Shown: positions 17,870 through 27,915, numbered from the stretch's first letter. The stretch is 64,000 nucleotides of DNA from Roseibium sp. (GCA_017643925.1 JAEPML010000005.1:182265-246264), one strand, 5' to 3'. The notes: generated by a model not told the origin, from the letters alone. Numbers and translations: made by a program.

Positions 17870-19381
17870 TCAGCCGAAATCGTTCTTGTACCTGTCACGC
17901 AAGACGTTTTTCTGGATCTTGCCCATCGCGTTTCTGGGCAGCGCCTCCTCCAGGTGCACCTTCTTGGGCTGCTTGAACTTGGCAAGACGGCCGGACACCG
18001 ACGCGGTGATCGCCTCCAGTTCGAGCTGTACACCTTCACGCGGCGCAATGACGGCCACAACAGCTTCTCCGAAATCGGGATGCGGAACACCGATGATAGC
18101 ACTTTCCGCGACACCCTCAATTTCGTCCAGAACGGTTTCGACCTCGGCCGGATAGACATTGAAGCCGCCCGAAATGATCAGGTCCTTGGAACGGCCGACA
18201 ATCGAGATATATCCATCCTCATCGACGCGTCCCATGTCTCCGGTGATGAAATACCCGTCCGCCCGGAACTCCTGTGCAGTCTTTTCCGGCATGCGCCAGT
18301 ATCCCTGAAAGACATTCGGGCCCTTCACCTCGATAATGCCAACTTCCCCGACCGGGACTTCGCGGCCGGTCTTTGCATCGACAATACGCAGCCCAACACC
18401 CGGCAGCGCAAAACCGACCGTGCCGGGACGCCGGTCACCGTCATAGGGGTTCGAGGTATTCATATTGGTTTCGGTCATGCCATAGCGTTCCAGGATGGCG
18501 TGACCGGTGCGGATCGAGAACTCGCGATGGACTTCGGCTGACAGGGGAGCAGAACCGGAAATGAAGACGCGCACGTGCTTGACGAGGTCGCCTGTAAAGG
18601 CGTCCGAACCGAGCAAGCGGGAATAGAAAGTCGGCACTCCCATCATCGAGGTTGCCTTGGGTAGAAGCCTGATGACCTCTTCGACATCGAATTTCGGCAA
18701 GAAGAGCATGGTCCCGCCTGCCATCATCAGGCAGTTGGTGGCAACGAACAGGCCGTGGGTATGATAGATTGGCAAGGCGTGCAGCAGGACATCGTCATCT
18801 CTGAACTGCCAGTAGCGCACCATTGTCCTCGAATTGGAGGCCAGGTTTTCGTGGCTGAGCATCGCCCCCTTGGAGCGGCCGGTTGTTCCCGACGTGTACA
18901 GGATCGCCGCCAGGTCCTCGTCATCCCGGGCAACGGTTTCAAACTCTGTTGGCATGCCATCGGCAAGCTCGCGCAGACTGCCTTCACCATCCGCGCTCAA
19001 GGTCTGCAGCCTTGCTCCGGTTTTTTGAGCAATTCCCGCCAGAGCATCGGCATTGAGCGGATCACAGACAAAGACGGCCGGTTCCGCGTCGCCGACAAAA
19101 TAAGCGATTTCAGCTGGAGTATATGCGGTGTTCAGCGGCAGAAACACGGCCCCGGCCCGGATGGTCCCGAGATAAAGCATCAGGGCGTCTGGTGTCTTGG
19201 CCACCTGAACGGCAACCCTGTCTCCAGCTTTCACACCCAGCTTTTGCAACGCGCCGGCATATTGGGCTGAACGGGCGAACATGTCGCGATAGGTCAGACA
19301 AGCACCCTCCGGTGTTTCAAGGAAGGTTTTGTCCTGATCCTGGATATAGGCGGTCAGTGCATCAAAAAGGTAGTTGCTCAT
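17870..19381 (-). CDS. matB: Malonyl-CoA synthetase
   Basis: 503 residues, ANL-superfamily acyl-CoA synthetase. The ATP loop is LYTSGTTGRSKGAMLSH (about 160-176), the A5 motif ERYGMTETNMNTSNPYDGDR has the wording I associate with MatB, A8 is GRSKDLIISGGFNVYPAEVE, and the catalytic Lys sits in PRNAMGKIQKN near the C-terminus. It would join malonate and CoA with ATP. No malonyl-CoA decarboxylase (matA) or malonate transporter (matC) adjoins, so it may serve malonate scavenging or supply extender units. If not malonate-specific it is still a small-acid CoA ligase. Confidence 0.88.
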   Translation of the reverse strand: MSNYLFDALTAYIQDQDKTFLETPEGACLTYRDMFARSAQYAGALQKLGVKAGDRVAVQVAKTPDALMLYLGTIRAGAVFLPLNTAYTPAEIAYFVGDAEPAVFVCDPLNADALAGIAQKTGARLQTLSADGEGSLRELADGMPTEFETVARDDEDLAAILYTSGTTGRSKGAMLSHENLASNSRTMVRYWQFRDDDVLLHALPIYHTHGLFVATNCLMMAGGTMLFLPKFDVEEVIRLLPKATSMMGVPTFYSRLLGSDAFTGDLVKHVRVFISGSAPLSAEVHREFSIRTGHAILERYGMTETNMNTSNPYDGDRRPGTVGFALPGVGLRIVDAKTGREVPVGEVGIIEVKGPNVFQGYWRMPEKTAQEFRADGYFITGDMGRVDEDGYISIVGRSKDLIISGGFNVYPAEVETVLDEIEGVAESAIIGVPHPDFGEAVVAVIAPREGVQLELEAITASVSGRLAKFKQPKKVHLEEALPRNAMGKIQKNVLRDRYKNDFG

Positions 19382-19663
19382 TTAACAGTCCCTGAATGAA
19401 GGGTGGTCAAATCGTGTCGCTATTCGGAAGCCCAAGGGGCCTATTTTAAAGCAACTCTATTTCAGTCGAGCAAGGGCACTACCCGTCGGTCGAACCATGC
19501 TCAATGTCCTCCATCGTCTTCCTTGGCCCTTCCGCGTTGCGGTGCCCGATCGGGTTGAAAGATTTGCGCCGGGCCCAGGGACGTGGTCGACTGTCGGAGA
19601 CATGGGCCGGGACCATAGCTGACCGGGCAAATCGGCGTGTTGCTTAAAATCAAGGAACCGAGA

Positions 19664-20317
19664 ATGTCGCACGAGAAACCGCAGACCCTCGCAGAATACG
19701 TGGCCGACAGCACCATCCATGTCCTGGGCCTGGGCCTCGGACTGGTGGCTTGCGCGGTCCTTGCCATGACACTCTGGGAACAGGGCGACACCATCCGTCA
19801 GGTCACAACCACAATTTATGCGGCTTGCCTGATGGTGATGCTGACGTGTTCGGCGCTCTACAACATGATCACGAGGGAAAAGAAGTCTGACGTCCTGCGC
19901 CGATTGGATCATGCCGCCATTTTTCTCATGATTGCAGGAACCTATACGCCACTTGCGTCTGTCATCATTGGTGGCTGGACAGGTGGTGTCCTTCTCGCCG
20001 TGGTCTGGACCGGCGCGGTTGCCGGCGCCCTGATCAAGCTGTCCGGCTCAACCGGTTTGGAGCGATTGAGCGTTTCCATCTATCTCGCGCTTGGCTGGGT
20101 CGTGGTCTTCGCCGCCAAGCCCCTCGTCGATAATGCATCGGTTTTCGGTTTTTACATGATCCTTGCGGGCGGACTGCTCTATACGGTCGGAACGGTGTTT
20201 TTTGCCTGGAAACGGTTTCCGTTCCAGAACGCGATCTGGCACGCTTTTGTGTTGGCAGCAGCCGTCTGCCACTTCGGGGCGGTCCTGCACGATGTTGCCC
20301 TGCCCGGTTTTATCTGA
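19664..20317 (+). CDS. Hemolysin III / PAQR family membrane protein
   Basis: 217 residues with seven hydrophobic segments. Start ATG 19664 has AAGGA 7 nt upstream. PAQR family marks are an early helix with STIHVLGLGLGL, a middle DHAAIFLMIAGTYTP, and a final HAFVLAAAVCHFGAVLHD, whose His and Asp residues form the presumed zinc/hydrolase site. Bacterial members (YqfA/hemolysin III) are linked to membrane lipid balance; toxin activity is doubtful. Stands alone. Confidence 0.92.
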   Translation: MSHEKPQTLAEYVADSTIHVLGLGLGLVACAVLAMTLWEQGDTIRQVTTTIYAACLMVMLTCSALYNMITREKKSDVLRRLDHAAIFLMIAGTYTPLASVIIGGWTGGVLLAVVWTGAVAGALIKLSGSTGLERLSVSIYLALGWVVVFAAKPLVDNASVFGFYMILAGGLLYTVGTVFFAWKRFPFQNAIWHAFVLAAAVCHFGAVLHDVALPGFI

Positions 20318-20341
20318 CCTTTGCCTGCTGCATCGGCGGCA

Positions 20342-20875
20342 TCAGTCGGTCGGGCTTTGAACGCCCGCCAGTTGCTCCGCCGTCTCCAGTGGCACGCCCG
20401 TACTGTCGGCAAAACGGGACAGCCAGTTGAACCAGGACATGACGAATATGGCGCGCGTCGCCTGATTGTAACCGCCATAGTGATCGACCAGCTCTTTCAC
20501 CGAAGCCGGTGACAGCTCGGTTTTTTGGGCCATCTCATCGCACATTTCGCAAAGCCTGCGGTGCCAGGGATCCAGCTGCTCCAGCCGGTCGGACAAGATC
20601 GCATCGACGAGCCCTTCCGGAAAAGTGTAGACGGCCCGGTGGAACCCGATTTCGTAGGGGGAATTGTTGGCATGCGCGGTCCTGAACAGCATGATCTCCC
20701 GATCAAGCGCAGGAAACCAGTCGTCGTTGAAGATCGCGGAAACGCTCTGATAGATCTCTGGAGCGATCCCGGTGCGCGCCAACATGCGCACCATGTTCAG
20801 ATCGGGAAGCTTGCTGATGAAGTCACGGGTACGTTCATCAAGCTCCCCGTCTTCTGGTACCGGAATTCTGGTCAT
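20342..20875 (-). CDS. Carboxymuconolactone decarboxylase family protein
   Basis: 177 residues from the ATG at 20875, which has GGAGGG at the right distance. All-helical CMD/AhpD-like fold: LNMVRMLARTGIAPEIYQSVSA, a central LDREIMLFRTAHANNSPYEIGFH, and a C-terminal HYGGYNQATRAIFVMSWFNWLSRF. The usual Cys-x-x-Cys of AhpD peroxidases is replaced by AHANNSPYE, so a thiol peroxidase role is unlikely. It resembles the larger CMD proteins of aromatic or lactone pathways. Function open. Confidence 0.85.
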   Translation of the reverse strand: MTRIPVPEDGELDERTRDFISKLPDLNMVRMLARTGIAPEIYQSVSAIFNDDWFPALDREIMLFRTAHANNSPYEIGFHRAVYTFPEGLVDAILSDRLEQLDPWHRRLCEMCDEMAQKTELSPASVKELVDHYGGYNQATRAIFVMSWFNWLSRFADSTGVPLETAEQLAGVQSPTD

Positions 20876-20956
20876 CTGAGATCCCTCCACACGGCTCATG
20901 CGCGTTTTGCAGCTCACCGATTGTGAGCTGGCGGGATCTCAAATTGCAACCTCCGA

Positions 20957-21706
20957 TCAAGCCGCGCTTTCGGTCTCCGTCTCCGGCTTCTTGTCCAGCA
21001 CGACAACCTTGGTTCTCAGAGGAACCCGGTTGTACAGATCGATCACGTCCTGTTGCCACATGCGGATGCAGCCGGAAGAAACGCTTTTTCCGATCGAATT
21101 CGGCTGGTTGGTGCCGTGGATCCGATACAGCGTATCCGTCGCGCCTTGCCAAAGATCCATGGCGCGGGCGCCGAGAGGATTCTTGAGCCCCGGCGGATAG
21201 CCTTTTTCCCAATAGCGTTCGAGTGACGGCTTGCGCGCAATCATCTCGCGTGGAGGGCGCCAGATCGGATGCGGCCGCTTCACACGGATCAGCGCCTCTC
21301 CATTCCATGCAAAACCGGCCCGGCCGACACCGATGCCGTAGCGCAGCGCCTTCTTGTTGCCGAGGGTCCAGTACAGATAGTTGTTATAGGGATCGACAAC
21401 GACGGTGCCCGGGCGTTCCCTGGTCTTGTATTCGACCACCTGGCGCCAGTATTTCTTGTCGAAATTCTTGTATGGAATGGCCGGCCAGGTGAAGTCGCCA
21501 TCGGGAAGCGCCGCATAGGCGGACGCATAGTCAAACTCCTCGTCAGGCAGCTCGGCCTGATCTGGCAGTCCCACCAGTTCGGCAGTTTGACAGCCGGCAA
21601 GGACAACTGCCGAAAGCGACAGACCACCGATCAGGAAAGCCCGACGGTTCGGTGCTTGATCTTGCGGTGCGCTCAAAAGCTCATTCGTCAGTTTCAGGCG
21701 CTTCAT
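20957..21706 (-). CDS. L,D-transpeptidase (YkuD), lipoprotein-like
   Basis: 249 residues from the ATG at 21706 (GGAGG upstream). The N-terminus has NRRAFLIGGLSLSAVVLAGC, twin Arg plus lipobox, so it is probably exported by Tat and lipidated. The YkuD domain follows: KTRERPGTVVVDPYNNYLYW, and the catalytic IHGTNQPNSIGKSVSSGCIRM with the nucleophile Cys and conserved His. It forms 3-3 peptidoglycan crosslinks or attaches proteins to the wall. Divergent from an M19 dipeptidase. Confidence 0.95.
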   Translation of the reverse strand: MKRLKLTNELLSAPQDQAPNRRAFLIGGLSLSAVVLAGCQTAELVGLPDQAELPDEEFDYASAYAALPDGDFTWPAIPYKNFDKKYWRQVVEYKTRERPGTVVVDPYNNYLYWTLGNKKALRYGIGVGRAGFAWNGEALIRVKRPHPIWRPPREMIARKPSLERYWEKGYPPGLKNPLGARAMDLWQGATDTLYRIHGTNQPNSIGKSVSSGCIRMWQQDVIDLYNRVPLRTKVVVLDKKPETETESAA

Positions 21707-21820
21707 GAGACCTCCAAAATTCAAGGCCCCTTCTTGCGGCAGCTTTTCAACAGTTGCAAGTCACATTGAGCTGTTTTGCCTTACATTCTGCAAAACTGTG
21801 ACTAAATTGAAGGGCCTGCA

Positions 21821-22936
21821 ATGGTCCCCTCCCGCGTGGCTCCGCCACCTGTCATCCAAGGTATTTTCGTGTCAGATCTCCCCGTAAAGTCTCCCTTCCC
21901 CGTTTTTGACGGCCACAACGACACGCTGCTCAAACTTGAAATTGACAGCATGAAAGGACAGGACCGCAGCTTCTTCGAGCGTTCCAGCAAGGGGCACCTG
22001 GACCTTGAACGCGCCAGGGAGGTCGGTTTTGCGGGTGGCTTGTTCGCGATGTTCGTCCCGTCCAATCTTGAGCAGGACTTCACGAAGTCCTTCAATCCGA
22101 AAGATCCGGCCAACTACCAGCAAGTCCCTCAGAAACAGGCTCTGGATTTCACCTATCGGCTTCTTGAGCGCGCCGAAACCATCGCTACAAAGTCCGATGG
22201 CGCTGCTGAAATCTGCCTTTCGCCAGAGGCTAACAGGGCTGCCATCGAGGCGGACAGGATGGCCATCAGTCTTCACATAGAAGGCGCCGAGGCGATCGAT
22301 ACGGAGCTTTATGCGCTGGAAGAGCTTTACAAGCGCGGTTTACGCTCACTCGGTCTTGTGTGGAGCCGGGAAAACGCTTTCGGCTACGGCGTTCCTATGG
22401 CCCATCCGGCCTCCCCCGATATTGGACCAGGTCTGACAGAGGCTGGCCGTGACCTTGTACGTGGCTGCAACCAGCTTGGCATCCTGCTTGATGTGTCGCA
22501 TCTGAACGAAAAGGGGTTCTGGGACCTGGCGCGGATCACGGACAGACCGATTGTTGCCAGTCATTCCAACGCCCATGCGATCTGTCCCAGCAGCCGCAAC
22601 CTGACCGACAAGCAGCTGGACGCCATCAAGGAGAGCAACGGCCTGGTCGGCATCAATTTCCATGTCGGATTTCTCAGACCGGACGGTGCGTTTTCCAGTG
22701 ACACCTCCCTGGACTGTATTGCCGATCATGCTGCTTACCTCGTCGACCGGCTTGGAGAGGATTGCGTGGCTCTCGGATCGGATTTCGATGGTTGCCTGCT
22801 TCCAAAGGATCTGGGAGATGTAACAGGTCTCGGCCGTCTGATGGAAGCTCTCGACGCACGCGGCTTCAGTACTCAAACGCTGGAAAAAGTTTCTTATCTG
22901 AACTGGCTGGCAGCGTTGGAAGATGCTTCGAAATAG
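21821..22936 (+). CDS. Membrane dipeptidase-type peptidase (M19)
   Basis: 371 residues. Zinc dipeptidase of the renal dipeptidase family. The metal site is visible as FDGHNDTL (His-x-Asp, about residue 30), a Glu in LHIEGAEAI (about 150), and two His in LDVSHLNEKGFWD and PIVASHSNAHAICPSSRNL, followed by VALGSDFDGCL. No clear signal peptide. The start could also be the GTG at 21869, which follows AAGG. It cleaves dipeptides, often with D-residues. Next to a peptidoglycan transpeptidase and upstream of GntR and a peptide importer. Confidence 0.95.
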   Translation: MVPSRVAPPPVIQGIFVSDLPVKSPFPVFDGHNDTLLKLEIDSMKGQDRSFFERSSKGHLDLERAREVGFAGGLFAMFVPSNLEQDFTKSFNPKDPANYQQVPQKQALDFTYRLLERAETIATKSDGAAEICLSPEANRAAIEADRMAISLHIEGAEAIDTELYALEELYKRGLRSLGLVWSRENAFGYGVPMAHPASPDIGPGLTEAGRDLVRGCNQLGILLDVSHLNEKGFWDLARITDRPIVASHSNAHAICPSSRNLTDKQLDAIKESNGLVGINFHVGFLRPDGAFSSDTSLDCIADHAAYLVDRLGEDCVALGSDFDGCLLPKDLGDVTGLGRLMEALDARGFSTQTLEKVSYLNWLAALEDASK

Positions 22937-23337
22937 ATTTAAATATCTGAATTATATATATCTTTTATAGAATACCTGACCTATTTCCTCATAAGATCGC
23001 AGCTTTGTTACTAAACCTTACGAATTTGCGATTGCAATTACATGGGCCAGCCTGAACAATAAATTCATTGATTGTTTTTTTAAGCTGTTTCCATCATCCG
23101 GCATAGCATCCTGCCGTGGAATCCGGACCGGACGACCCATAGTCTGGACACTCCATGGACCGGATCGAAGAGATCGGACTGGCAGCTTGATTGAATGGTA
23201 CGCCCCATCGCCTGCTCCTTCGCCCGGTTGAGGATAGGCTGGACAAGTGAAACGCGACCACAGTCGGAGCCTGATGCTCCGGCTGTTGTCCTGTTAAAGG
23301 TCCGCATTCGGGTTGTGCTGTCATTGGAGGGGCCAGC
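22937..23337. other. AT-rich intergenic region before GntR gene
   Basis: 401 bp. The first 150 bp are clearly richer in A+T than the surroundings (runs such as attatatatat), the rest is of normal composition. I find no convincing gene; a minus-strand ORF of 75 codons at 23080-23307 has unusual composition and no good ribosome site. It probably holds the promoter of the GntR gene. Confidence 0.4.
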
Positions 23338-24105
23338 GTGAGAGTACAGCTTGACAAGGGAAAGGCGTCGGGGGGCACCTCAGCACCCAACGGAAAACGC
23401 CCGCGCAAATCAGCCGCTGTATTTCAGGACTTGAAGCAAAAGATCCTGATCGGCCACCTCACCTCGGACAGCCCGATCACCGAGCAATCGCTTGCCAAGG
23501 ATTATGAGTGTTCGCAAAGCACCATCCGTGAAGCGCTGATGCAACTTCAAGAACACGGCCTGGTCATCCGCCGGGGTTACAAGGGCACCTATGTGACGGA
23601 CCCAAGTTTGCTCGAAGCGCGGCTCATGCTGAAGCTTCGCCTGGACATTGAATTGACGGGCGTGAGCGAAGCAGCAGAAAAAATCACGTCCAGGGAACTT
23701 CAGCAGCTTCGTGAAATCGACGACCTCTTTGAAGCGTGCCGATCTCGCCGTGATGTGTTCGGTTGCGCGGAATCGGACCAGGCCTTTCACAGGAAACTGT
23801 TTGGGGTGGCCAACATGCCGGCACTCGAACCGATGTTGGTCCGAAGTATCCTGGGGCTTCAACGCGTCATGCTCTCCACGCCAAGACCCGATTCTGCCTG
23901 GGCCAGACCGAATGTCACACCGCATCGCGCCATCCTGGACGCCCTGGAATCCGGCGCCCGACAGGGTGCCGCCGATGCGCTGAAAGCCCATATCCTGTCC
24001 AGTGCCATCCTGCTGGCACCGCATTTTTATGGTCATGACGTGGACGAATTGCAGGAAGAGTTCGAAAAAAAACCCGTCCTGAGACCTGCTCTGGCCGGGC
24101 TTTGA
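23338..24105 (+). CDS. GntR family regulator (FCD domain)
   Basis: 255 residues starting with GTG, supported by GGAGG 8 nt upstream. The winged helix (about residues 25-85) contains LAKDYECSQSTIREALMQLQEHGLVIRRGYKGTYV, split by the usual turn. The C-terminal FCD helical domain holds the metal-binding pattern, with Asp in ESDQAFHRKLF, and later His in VTPHRAILDAL and LKAHILSS. Such proteins repress catabolic operons and respond to acids or amino-acid-like ligands. It converges with the peptide ABC operon and is a plausible controller of it. Confidence 0.93.
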   Translation: MRVQLDKGKASGGTSAPNGKRPRKSAAVFQDLKQKILIGHLTSDSPITEQSLAKDYECSQSTIREALMQLQEHGLVIRRGYKGTYVTDPSLLEARLMLKLRLDIELTGVSEAAEKITSRELQQLREIDDLFEACRSRRDVFGCAESDQAFHRKLFGVANMPALEPMLVRSILGLQRVMLSTPRPDSAWARPNVTPHRAILDALESGARQGAADALKAHILSSAILLAPHFYGHDVDELQEEFEKKPVLRPALAGL

Positions 24106-24128
24106 CAATTCAGCTTCAGGTAGCTCAA

Positions 24129-24149
24129 GGAGACGGTCAGGCCGTCTCC
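24129..24149. terminator. Hairpin between convergent GntR gene and ABC operon
   Basis: GGAGACGG/CCGTCTCC, 8-bp perfect stem with a 5-nt loop, spanning the stop codon of the ABC ATPase gene. No U-run on either side. It may stop or slow transcription from both directions. Confidence 0.4.
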
Positions 24150-25756
24150 ATCATCTGTTCCTGAGTCAGCATCGCGGCGCCGATGAGCTCCTTGGTGTAG
24201 TCGCATTTGGGCGCCTCGAAGATGGCATCCGTGGCGCCTGCCTCGACCACCTTGCCCCGCTGCATGACCATGACCGTGTCGGACAGCGCCCGCACGACGG
24301 CAAGGTCATGACTGATGAACAGGTAGGTCAGATCATGGGCTTTCTGCAGATCGCGCAGGAGCTCCACCACCTGTTTCTGGATTGTCCTGTCCAACGCGGA
24401 TGTCGGTTCGTCCAGAACGACCAGCTCGGGCTTCAGCACCATGGTGCGTGCAATCGCGATGCGCTGACGCTGGCCACCTGAGAACTCGTGCGGGTAGCGG
24501 TTGCGCATCACCGGATCGAGAGAGACTTCCTCGAGCGCCTGGCAGGCGCGCTCGTCCCTGTCCTTGGCCGAGAGCGACGGTTCGTGAACGAGCAGCCCCT
24601 CCGAGATGATCTGGCCGACCGTCATGCGCGGGCTCAGGGACCCGAACGGATCCTGGAAGATGAGCTGCATGTCCTTGCGAAGCGCCCGCATGGAAGCCCG
24701 GTCCTTGCCCGAGATCTGCTGCCCCTGAAAGACGACACGGCCCCCAGCCGGCAGCAGGTTCAAAATGGCGCGGCCAAGCGTCGACTTTCCGGACCCGCTT
24801 TCCCCCACGATGCCAAGCGTCTGGCCCTTGCGGAGCGAGAAGCTGATGTCATCAACGGCGCGCAGCACGTGCCGTGGTTTCAGGAAGCCTGAATCCAGCT
24901 CGAATTCCACTTCGACCTTCTGCGCTTCCAGCAGGATCTGTGCGCTGTCCGGCACCGGTGGCTTGTGGCCGGTCGGTTCCGCGTCGAGCAGCATTTTTGT
25001 ATAGGGGTGCGCGGGCTGGGTGAAGATTTTCTTCGTTTCGCCGCTTTCAACGACCTCACCTGTCTTCATGACGTAGACCCTGTCGGCAATGCGCCGAACG
25101 ATGCCAAGATCGTGGGTGATGAAGATCACCGCCATGCCGAGCCGCTTCTGCAGATCCGCCAGGAGGTCCAGGATCTGTGCCTGCGTGGTCACATCCAGAG
25201 CGGTTGTCGGTTCATCCGCAATCAGGACATCAGGATCGTTGGCCAGCGCCATAGCGATCATGACACGTTGGCGTTGCCCGCCGGACATTTCATAGGGAAA
25301 CGCCTTGATCTTGCGCTCCGGCTCGGGAATGTTCACGAGCTTCAGCAAATCAAGAGCCTTCGCCTTTGCCTGTTTCCAGGACAGGCCGCCATGAACGACC
25401 ATCGGTTCGGCAAGCTGCCTGCCAATGGTGTAGAGCGGATCCAGCGATGTCATCGGCTCCTGAAAGATCATGGTGACCTTTGCACCGCGAATCCCGTTCA
25501 GCTGCCTGATCGGCAAGCCGAGGATGTTGCGGTTCTCGTAGGTGACTTCACCACTCGTGCGGCCATTGGACGCCAGCAGTCCCATCGCGGCCATCATGGT
25601 CTGGCTCTTTCCGGAACCACTTTCCCCGACGATGGCGACCGTTTCGCCCGCTTCCACATGAATGTCGACACCGCGTACGGCGTTCACCGTGCCGGTTGCG
25701 GTCTCGAAATCGACTACCAGATCCTTGATGGAGAGGACCGTTTTTTCCGTTGGCAT
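24137..25756 (-). CDS. Peptide ABC importer, fused double ATPase
   Basis: 539 residues from the ATG at 25756 (AAGGAG 6 nt upstream). Two complete ABC domains in one chain, corresponding to DppD plus DppF. First: Walker A GESGSGKS, signature [15 protein letters not shown], Walker [15 protein letters not shown]. Second (from about residue 290): [40 protein letters not shown]. It powers uptake of peptides or similar solutes. Last gene of the operon; 10 bp after the permease. Confidence 0.96.
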   Translation of the reverse strand: MPTEKTVLSIKDLVVDFETATGTVNAVRGVDIHVEAGETVAIVGESGSGKSQTMMAAMGLLASNGRTSGEVTYENRNILGLPIRQLNGIRGAKVTMIFQEPMTSLDPLYTIGRQLAEPMVVHGGLSWKQAKAKALDLLKLVNIPEPERKIKAFPYEMSGGQRQRVMIAMALANDPDVLIADEPTTALDVTTQAQILDLLADLQKRLGMAVIFITHDLGIVRRIADRVYVMKTGEVVESGETKKIFTQPAHPYTKMLLDAEPTGHKPPVPDSAQILLEAQKVEVEFELDSGFLKPRHVLRAVDDISFSLRKGQTLGIVGESGSGKSTLGRAILNLLPAGGRVVFQGQQISGKDRASMRALRKDMQLIFQDPFGSLSPRMTVGQIISEGLLVHEPSLSAKDRDERACQALEEVSLDPVMRNRYPHEFSGGQRQRIAIARTMVLKPELVVLDEPTSALDRTIQKQVVELLRDLQKAHDLTYLFISHDLAVVRALSDTVMVMQRGKVVEAGATDAIFEAPKCDYTKELIGAAMLTQEQMMETA

Positions 25757-25766
25757 GGTCATCTCC

Positions 25767-26891
25767 TTACCGGTCTTTCGGGTCCAGCGCATCGCGCAAT
25801 CCGTCGCCGATAAAGTTCAGCGCAAACAGCGTCGATGTCAGGAAAATGGACGGGAAGATGAGCATCCAGGCGGCACCTTGAAGGTTACGTGCACCTTCTG
25901 AAATCAGAACACCCCAGCTTGTCATCGGTTCCTGGATGCCAAGACCCAGGAAGGACAGGAAACTTTCCAGAAGGATGACCTTCGGAACCAGCAACGTCAT
26001 GTAGACGACAACCGGACCAAGCGTGTTCGGAATGATGTGCCGCCGAACAATGCCGCCATCGGCAACGCCCATGGCTTCGGCCGCCTGCACATATTCCTGA
26101 CGTTTGATGGTCAGCGTCTGACCCCGCACGATACGGGCCATGTCCAGCCATTCCACCGCGCCAACAGCTATGAACATCAATATGAAGTTCCGCCCGAAGA
26201 ACACGACAAGCATGATCACGAAGAAGATGAAGGGAAGCGAATAGAGAATGTCGACTACCCGCATCATCATCTGATCAACTCGGCCACCGAGATAACCCGA
26301 TGTTGCCCCGTAAAGCACGCCGATCGAGATCGCGACGATCGTGGCCAAAAGACCGATGGTCAACGACACGCGGCCCGCAATGAATGTCCGGGTCATCATG
26401 TCCCGGCCATTTGCATCCGTTCCGAAGTAGAAATGCATGTAGTTGATGTCGGCGCGCATCGTGGCGGATTTCTTGTCTTCCGACATGTCCGTCAACGCCG
26501 CGTTTTTGAAGAGATCGCTCCGGTCGATATACCGTGTTGTCCGAGGGTCGATTTCCCGGCGGGAGGTGACTTTTGCCACCACCTCGTCTCCATCGCGTTC
26601 GTAGCTCTCGACTGTCAGCCGGGCCCGTTTCATCACGGACAGGAAAGTCGGCTCCACCTGTTCGGCACGCGGGTAGGCCTCGAGACTTGCGGGCACCTTG
26701 ACGTAGTCGCGGTAGACCGTGTCGAACTCATGCGGTGACAGGATCGGTCCCAGGATCGAAATCAGCGTGATCGCAGCCAGCACGATCATGGAGGCGACGG
26801 CTGCGCGGTTGGCCAGCAGGCGGTCGCGCGCATCATCCCAGAGCGAGCGCCCCTTGGCGGGTGTCTCGGGATTTGTTGCAGTCATGGTCAC
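25767..26891 (-). CDS. Peptide ABC importer permease (DppC/OppC type)
   Basis: 374 residues, longer than usual because of an extra periplasmic part (about residues 50-150) between the first membrane helix and the core, as in OppC proteins of this type. Core: RDMMTRTFIAGRVSLTIGLLAT, the coupling EAA loop YVQAAEAMGVADGGIVRRHIIPN, and SFLSFLGLGIQEPMTSWGVLI. The start is either GTG 26891 (9 nt from GAGGAGG) or ATG 26885. Sits between the DppB-type and ATPase genes. Confidence 0.95.
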   Translation of the reverse strand: MTMTATNPETPAKGRSLWDDARDRLLANRAAVASMIVLAAITLISILGPILSPHEFDTVYRDYVKVPASLEAYPRAEQVEPTFLSVMKRARLTVESYERDGDEVVAKVTSRREIDPRTTRYIDRSDLFKNAALTDMSEDKKSATMRADINYMHFYFGTDANGRDMMTRTFIAGRVSLTIGLLATIVAISIGVLYGATSGYLGGRVDQMMMRVVDILYSLPFIFFVIMLVVFFGRNFILMFIAVGAVEWLDMARIVRGQTLTIKRQEYVQAAEAMGVADGGIVRRHIIPNTLGPVVVYMTLLVPKVILLESFLSFLGLGIQEPMTSWGVLISEGARNLQGAAWMLIFPSIFLTSTLFALNFIGDGLRDALDPKDR

Positions 26892-26905
26892 AGGTCAGAT
26901 CCTCC

Positions 26906-27829
26906 TCAGTCGTAGCGCACACGCGGATCGAGAAGCGCGTAAAGCAGATCCACGACGAGGTTGAACAGAATTACAAAGCAGGCGACGACGACGACTGTAC
27001 CCATAACGAGCGTATAGTCGCGGTTCAGCGCGCCCTGAACGAAGTAGCGGCCAATGCCCGGAATACCGAAAATGGTCTCGATGACGACCGAGCCGGTCAA
27101 AAGGGCAGCGGCTGCGGGGCCGAGGTAGGACACGACAGGAAGGATCGCTCCCCTCAGCGCGTGAACCACGATCACCATGTAGTTGGTGAGACCATAGGCC
27201 CTGGCTGTTCGCACATGGTTGGACCGCAGCGCCTCGATCATCGAGCCACGGGTCAGGCGGGCAACCACGGCGACCTGTGGAAGGGCCAATGTAACGACGG
27301 GCAGGATCACGTTGACGAAGGCTCCGCCGTTCCAACCACCAACCGGCAACCAGCCGAGCCAGACCCCAAGGATCAGGGTCAGAATAGGTGCGACCACGAA
27401 GTTCGGTATCGTCACGCCGAGCGTTGCCGCCGCCATAACGGTGTAGTCGGTCGGGCGGTTCTGCCGAAGGGCGGCGAATACACCGAGCGTCCCGCCGACA
27501 ACCAGTGCCAGGCACAAGGCCGACAGACCAAGCTGCATCGAGATCGGCAAGCTCTGTGCAAAGAGCTCATTGATGGTGAAATCGCGGAAATAGAAGCTTG
27601 GACCGAAATCCAGCTGCGCGATGCTTTTCAGGTAAAGCAGGTACTGGTTCCAGAGCGGTTCATCCAGATGATAGATCTTGTTCAGATTCTCCATCACCTT
27701 GGCTTCCAGCGGCCGTTCAAGATCAAACGGACCGCCAGGCGCGATCCGGATCAGGAAGAACGAAATTGTCACGATCAGAAAAAGGGTCGGGATTGCGCCA
27801 AGCAATCGACTGAGCACGTAGCGGTGCAT
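26906..27829 (-). CDS. Peptide ABC importer permease (DppB/OppB type)
   Basis: 307 residues, six membrane segments. MHRYVLSRLLGAIPTLFLIVTISFFL is a typical DppB start, followed by periplasmic PGGPFD, and an EAA loop ARAYGLTNYMVIVVHALRGAILPVVSYLGPAAAALL, then TGSVVIETIFGIPGIGRYFVQGALNRDY. Forms the channel with the following permease gene. It is separated from the binding-protein gene upstream by 86 bp containing a stable hairpin. Confidence 0.96.
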   Translation of the reverse strand: MHRYVLSRLLGAIPTLFLIVTISFFLIRIAPGGPFDLERPLEAKVMENLNKIYHLDEPLWNQYLLYLKSIAQLDFGPSFYFRDFTINELFAQSLPISMQLGLSALCLALVVGGTLGVFAALRQNRPTDYTVMAAATLGVTIPNFVVAPILTLILGVWLGWLPVGGWNGGAFVNVILPVVTLALPQVAVVARLTRGSMIEALRSNHVRTARAYGLTNYMVIVVHALRGAILPVVSYLGPAAAALLTGSVVIETIFGIPGIGRYFVQGALNRDYTLVMGTVVVVACFVILFNLVVDLLYALLDPRVRYD

Positions 27830-27877
27830 AGGCTTTGCCCCTGTCGTTCACAGCGGTTTTGTTACCGCCTTGCAAGA

Positions 27878-27901
27878 ACCGGCAGGGAAATCCCTGCCGG
27901 T
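27878..27901 (-). promoter_or_regulatory. Intercistronic hairpin between binding-protein and permease genes
   Basis: ACCGGCAGGG/CCCTGCCGGT, 10-bp perfect stem with a 4-nt loop, 15 bp after the binding-protein stop. Such hairpins protect the 3' end of the binding-protein message or partly terminate, so that more binding protein than permease is made. No strong U-run, so full termination is unlikely. Confidence 0.6.
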
Positions 27902-27915
27902 CTCGTGATTTGGGT

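Noticed and set aside
23080..23307. 75-codon minus-strand ORF before the GntR gene
   Set aside because: No ribosome binding site, many Arg/Ser/Cys, no domain.
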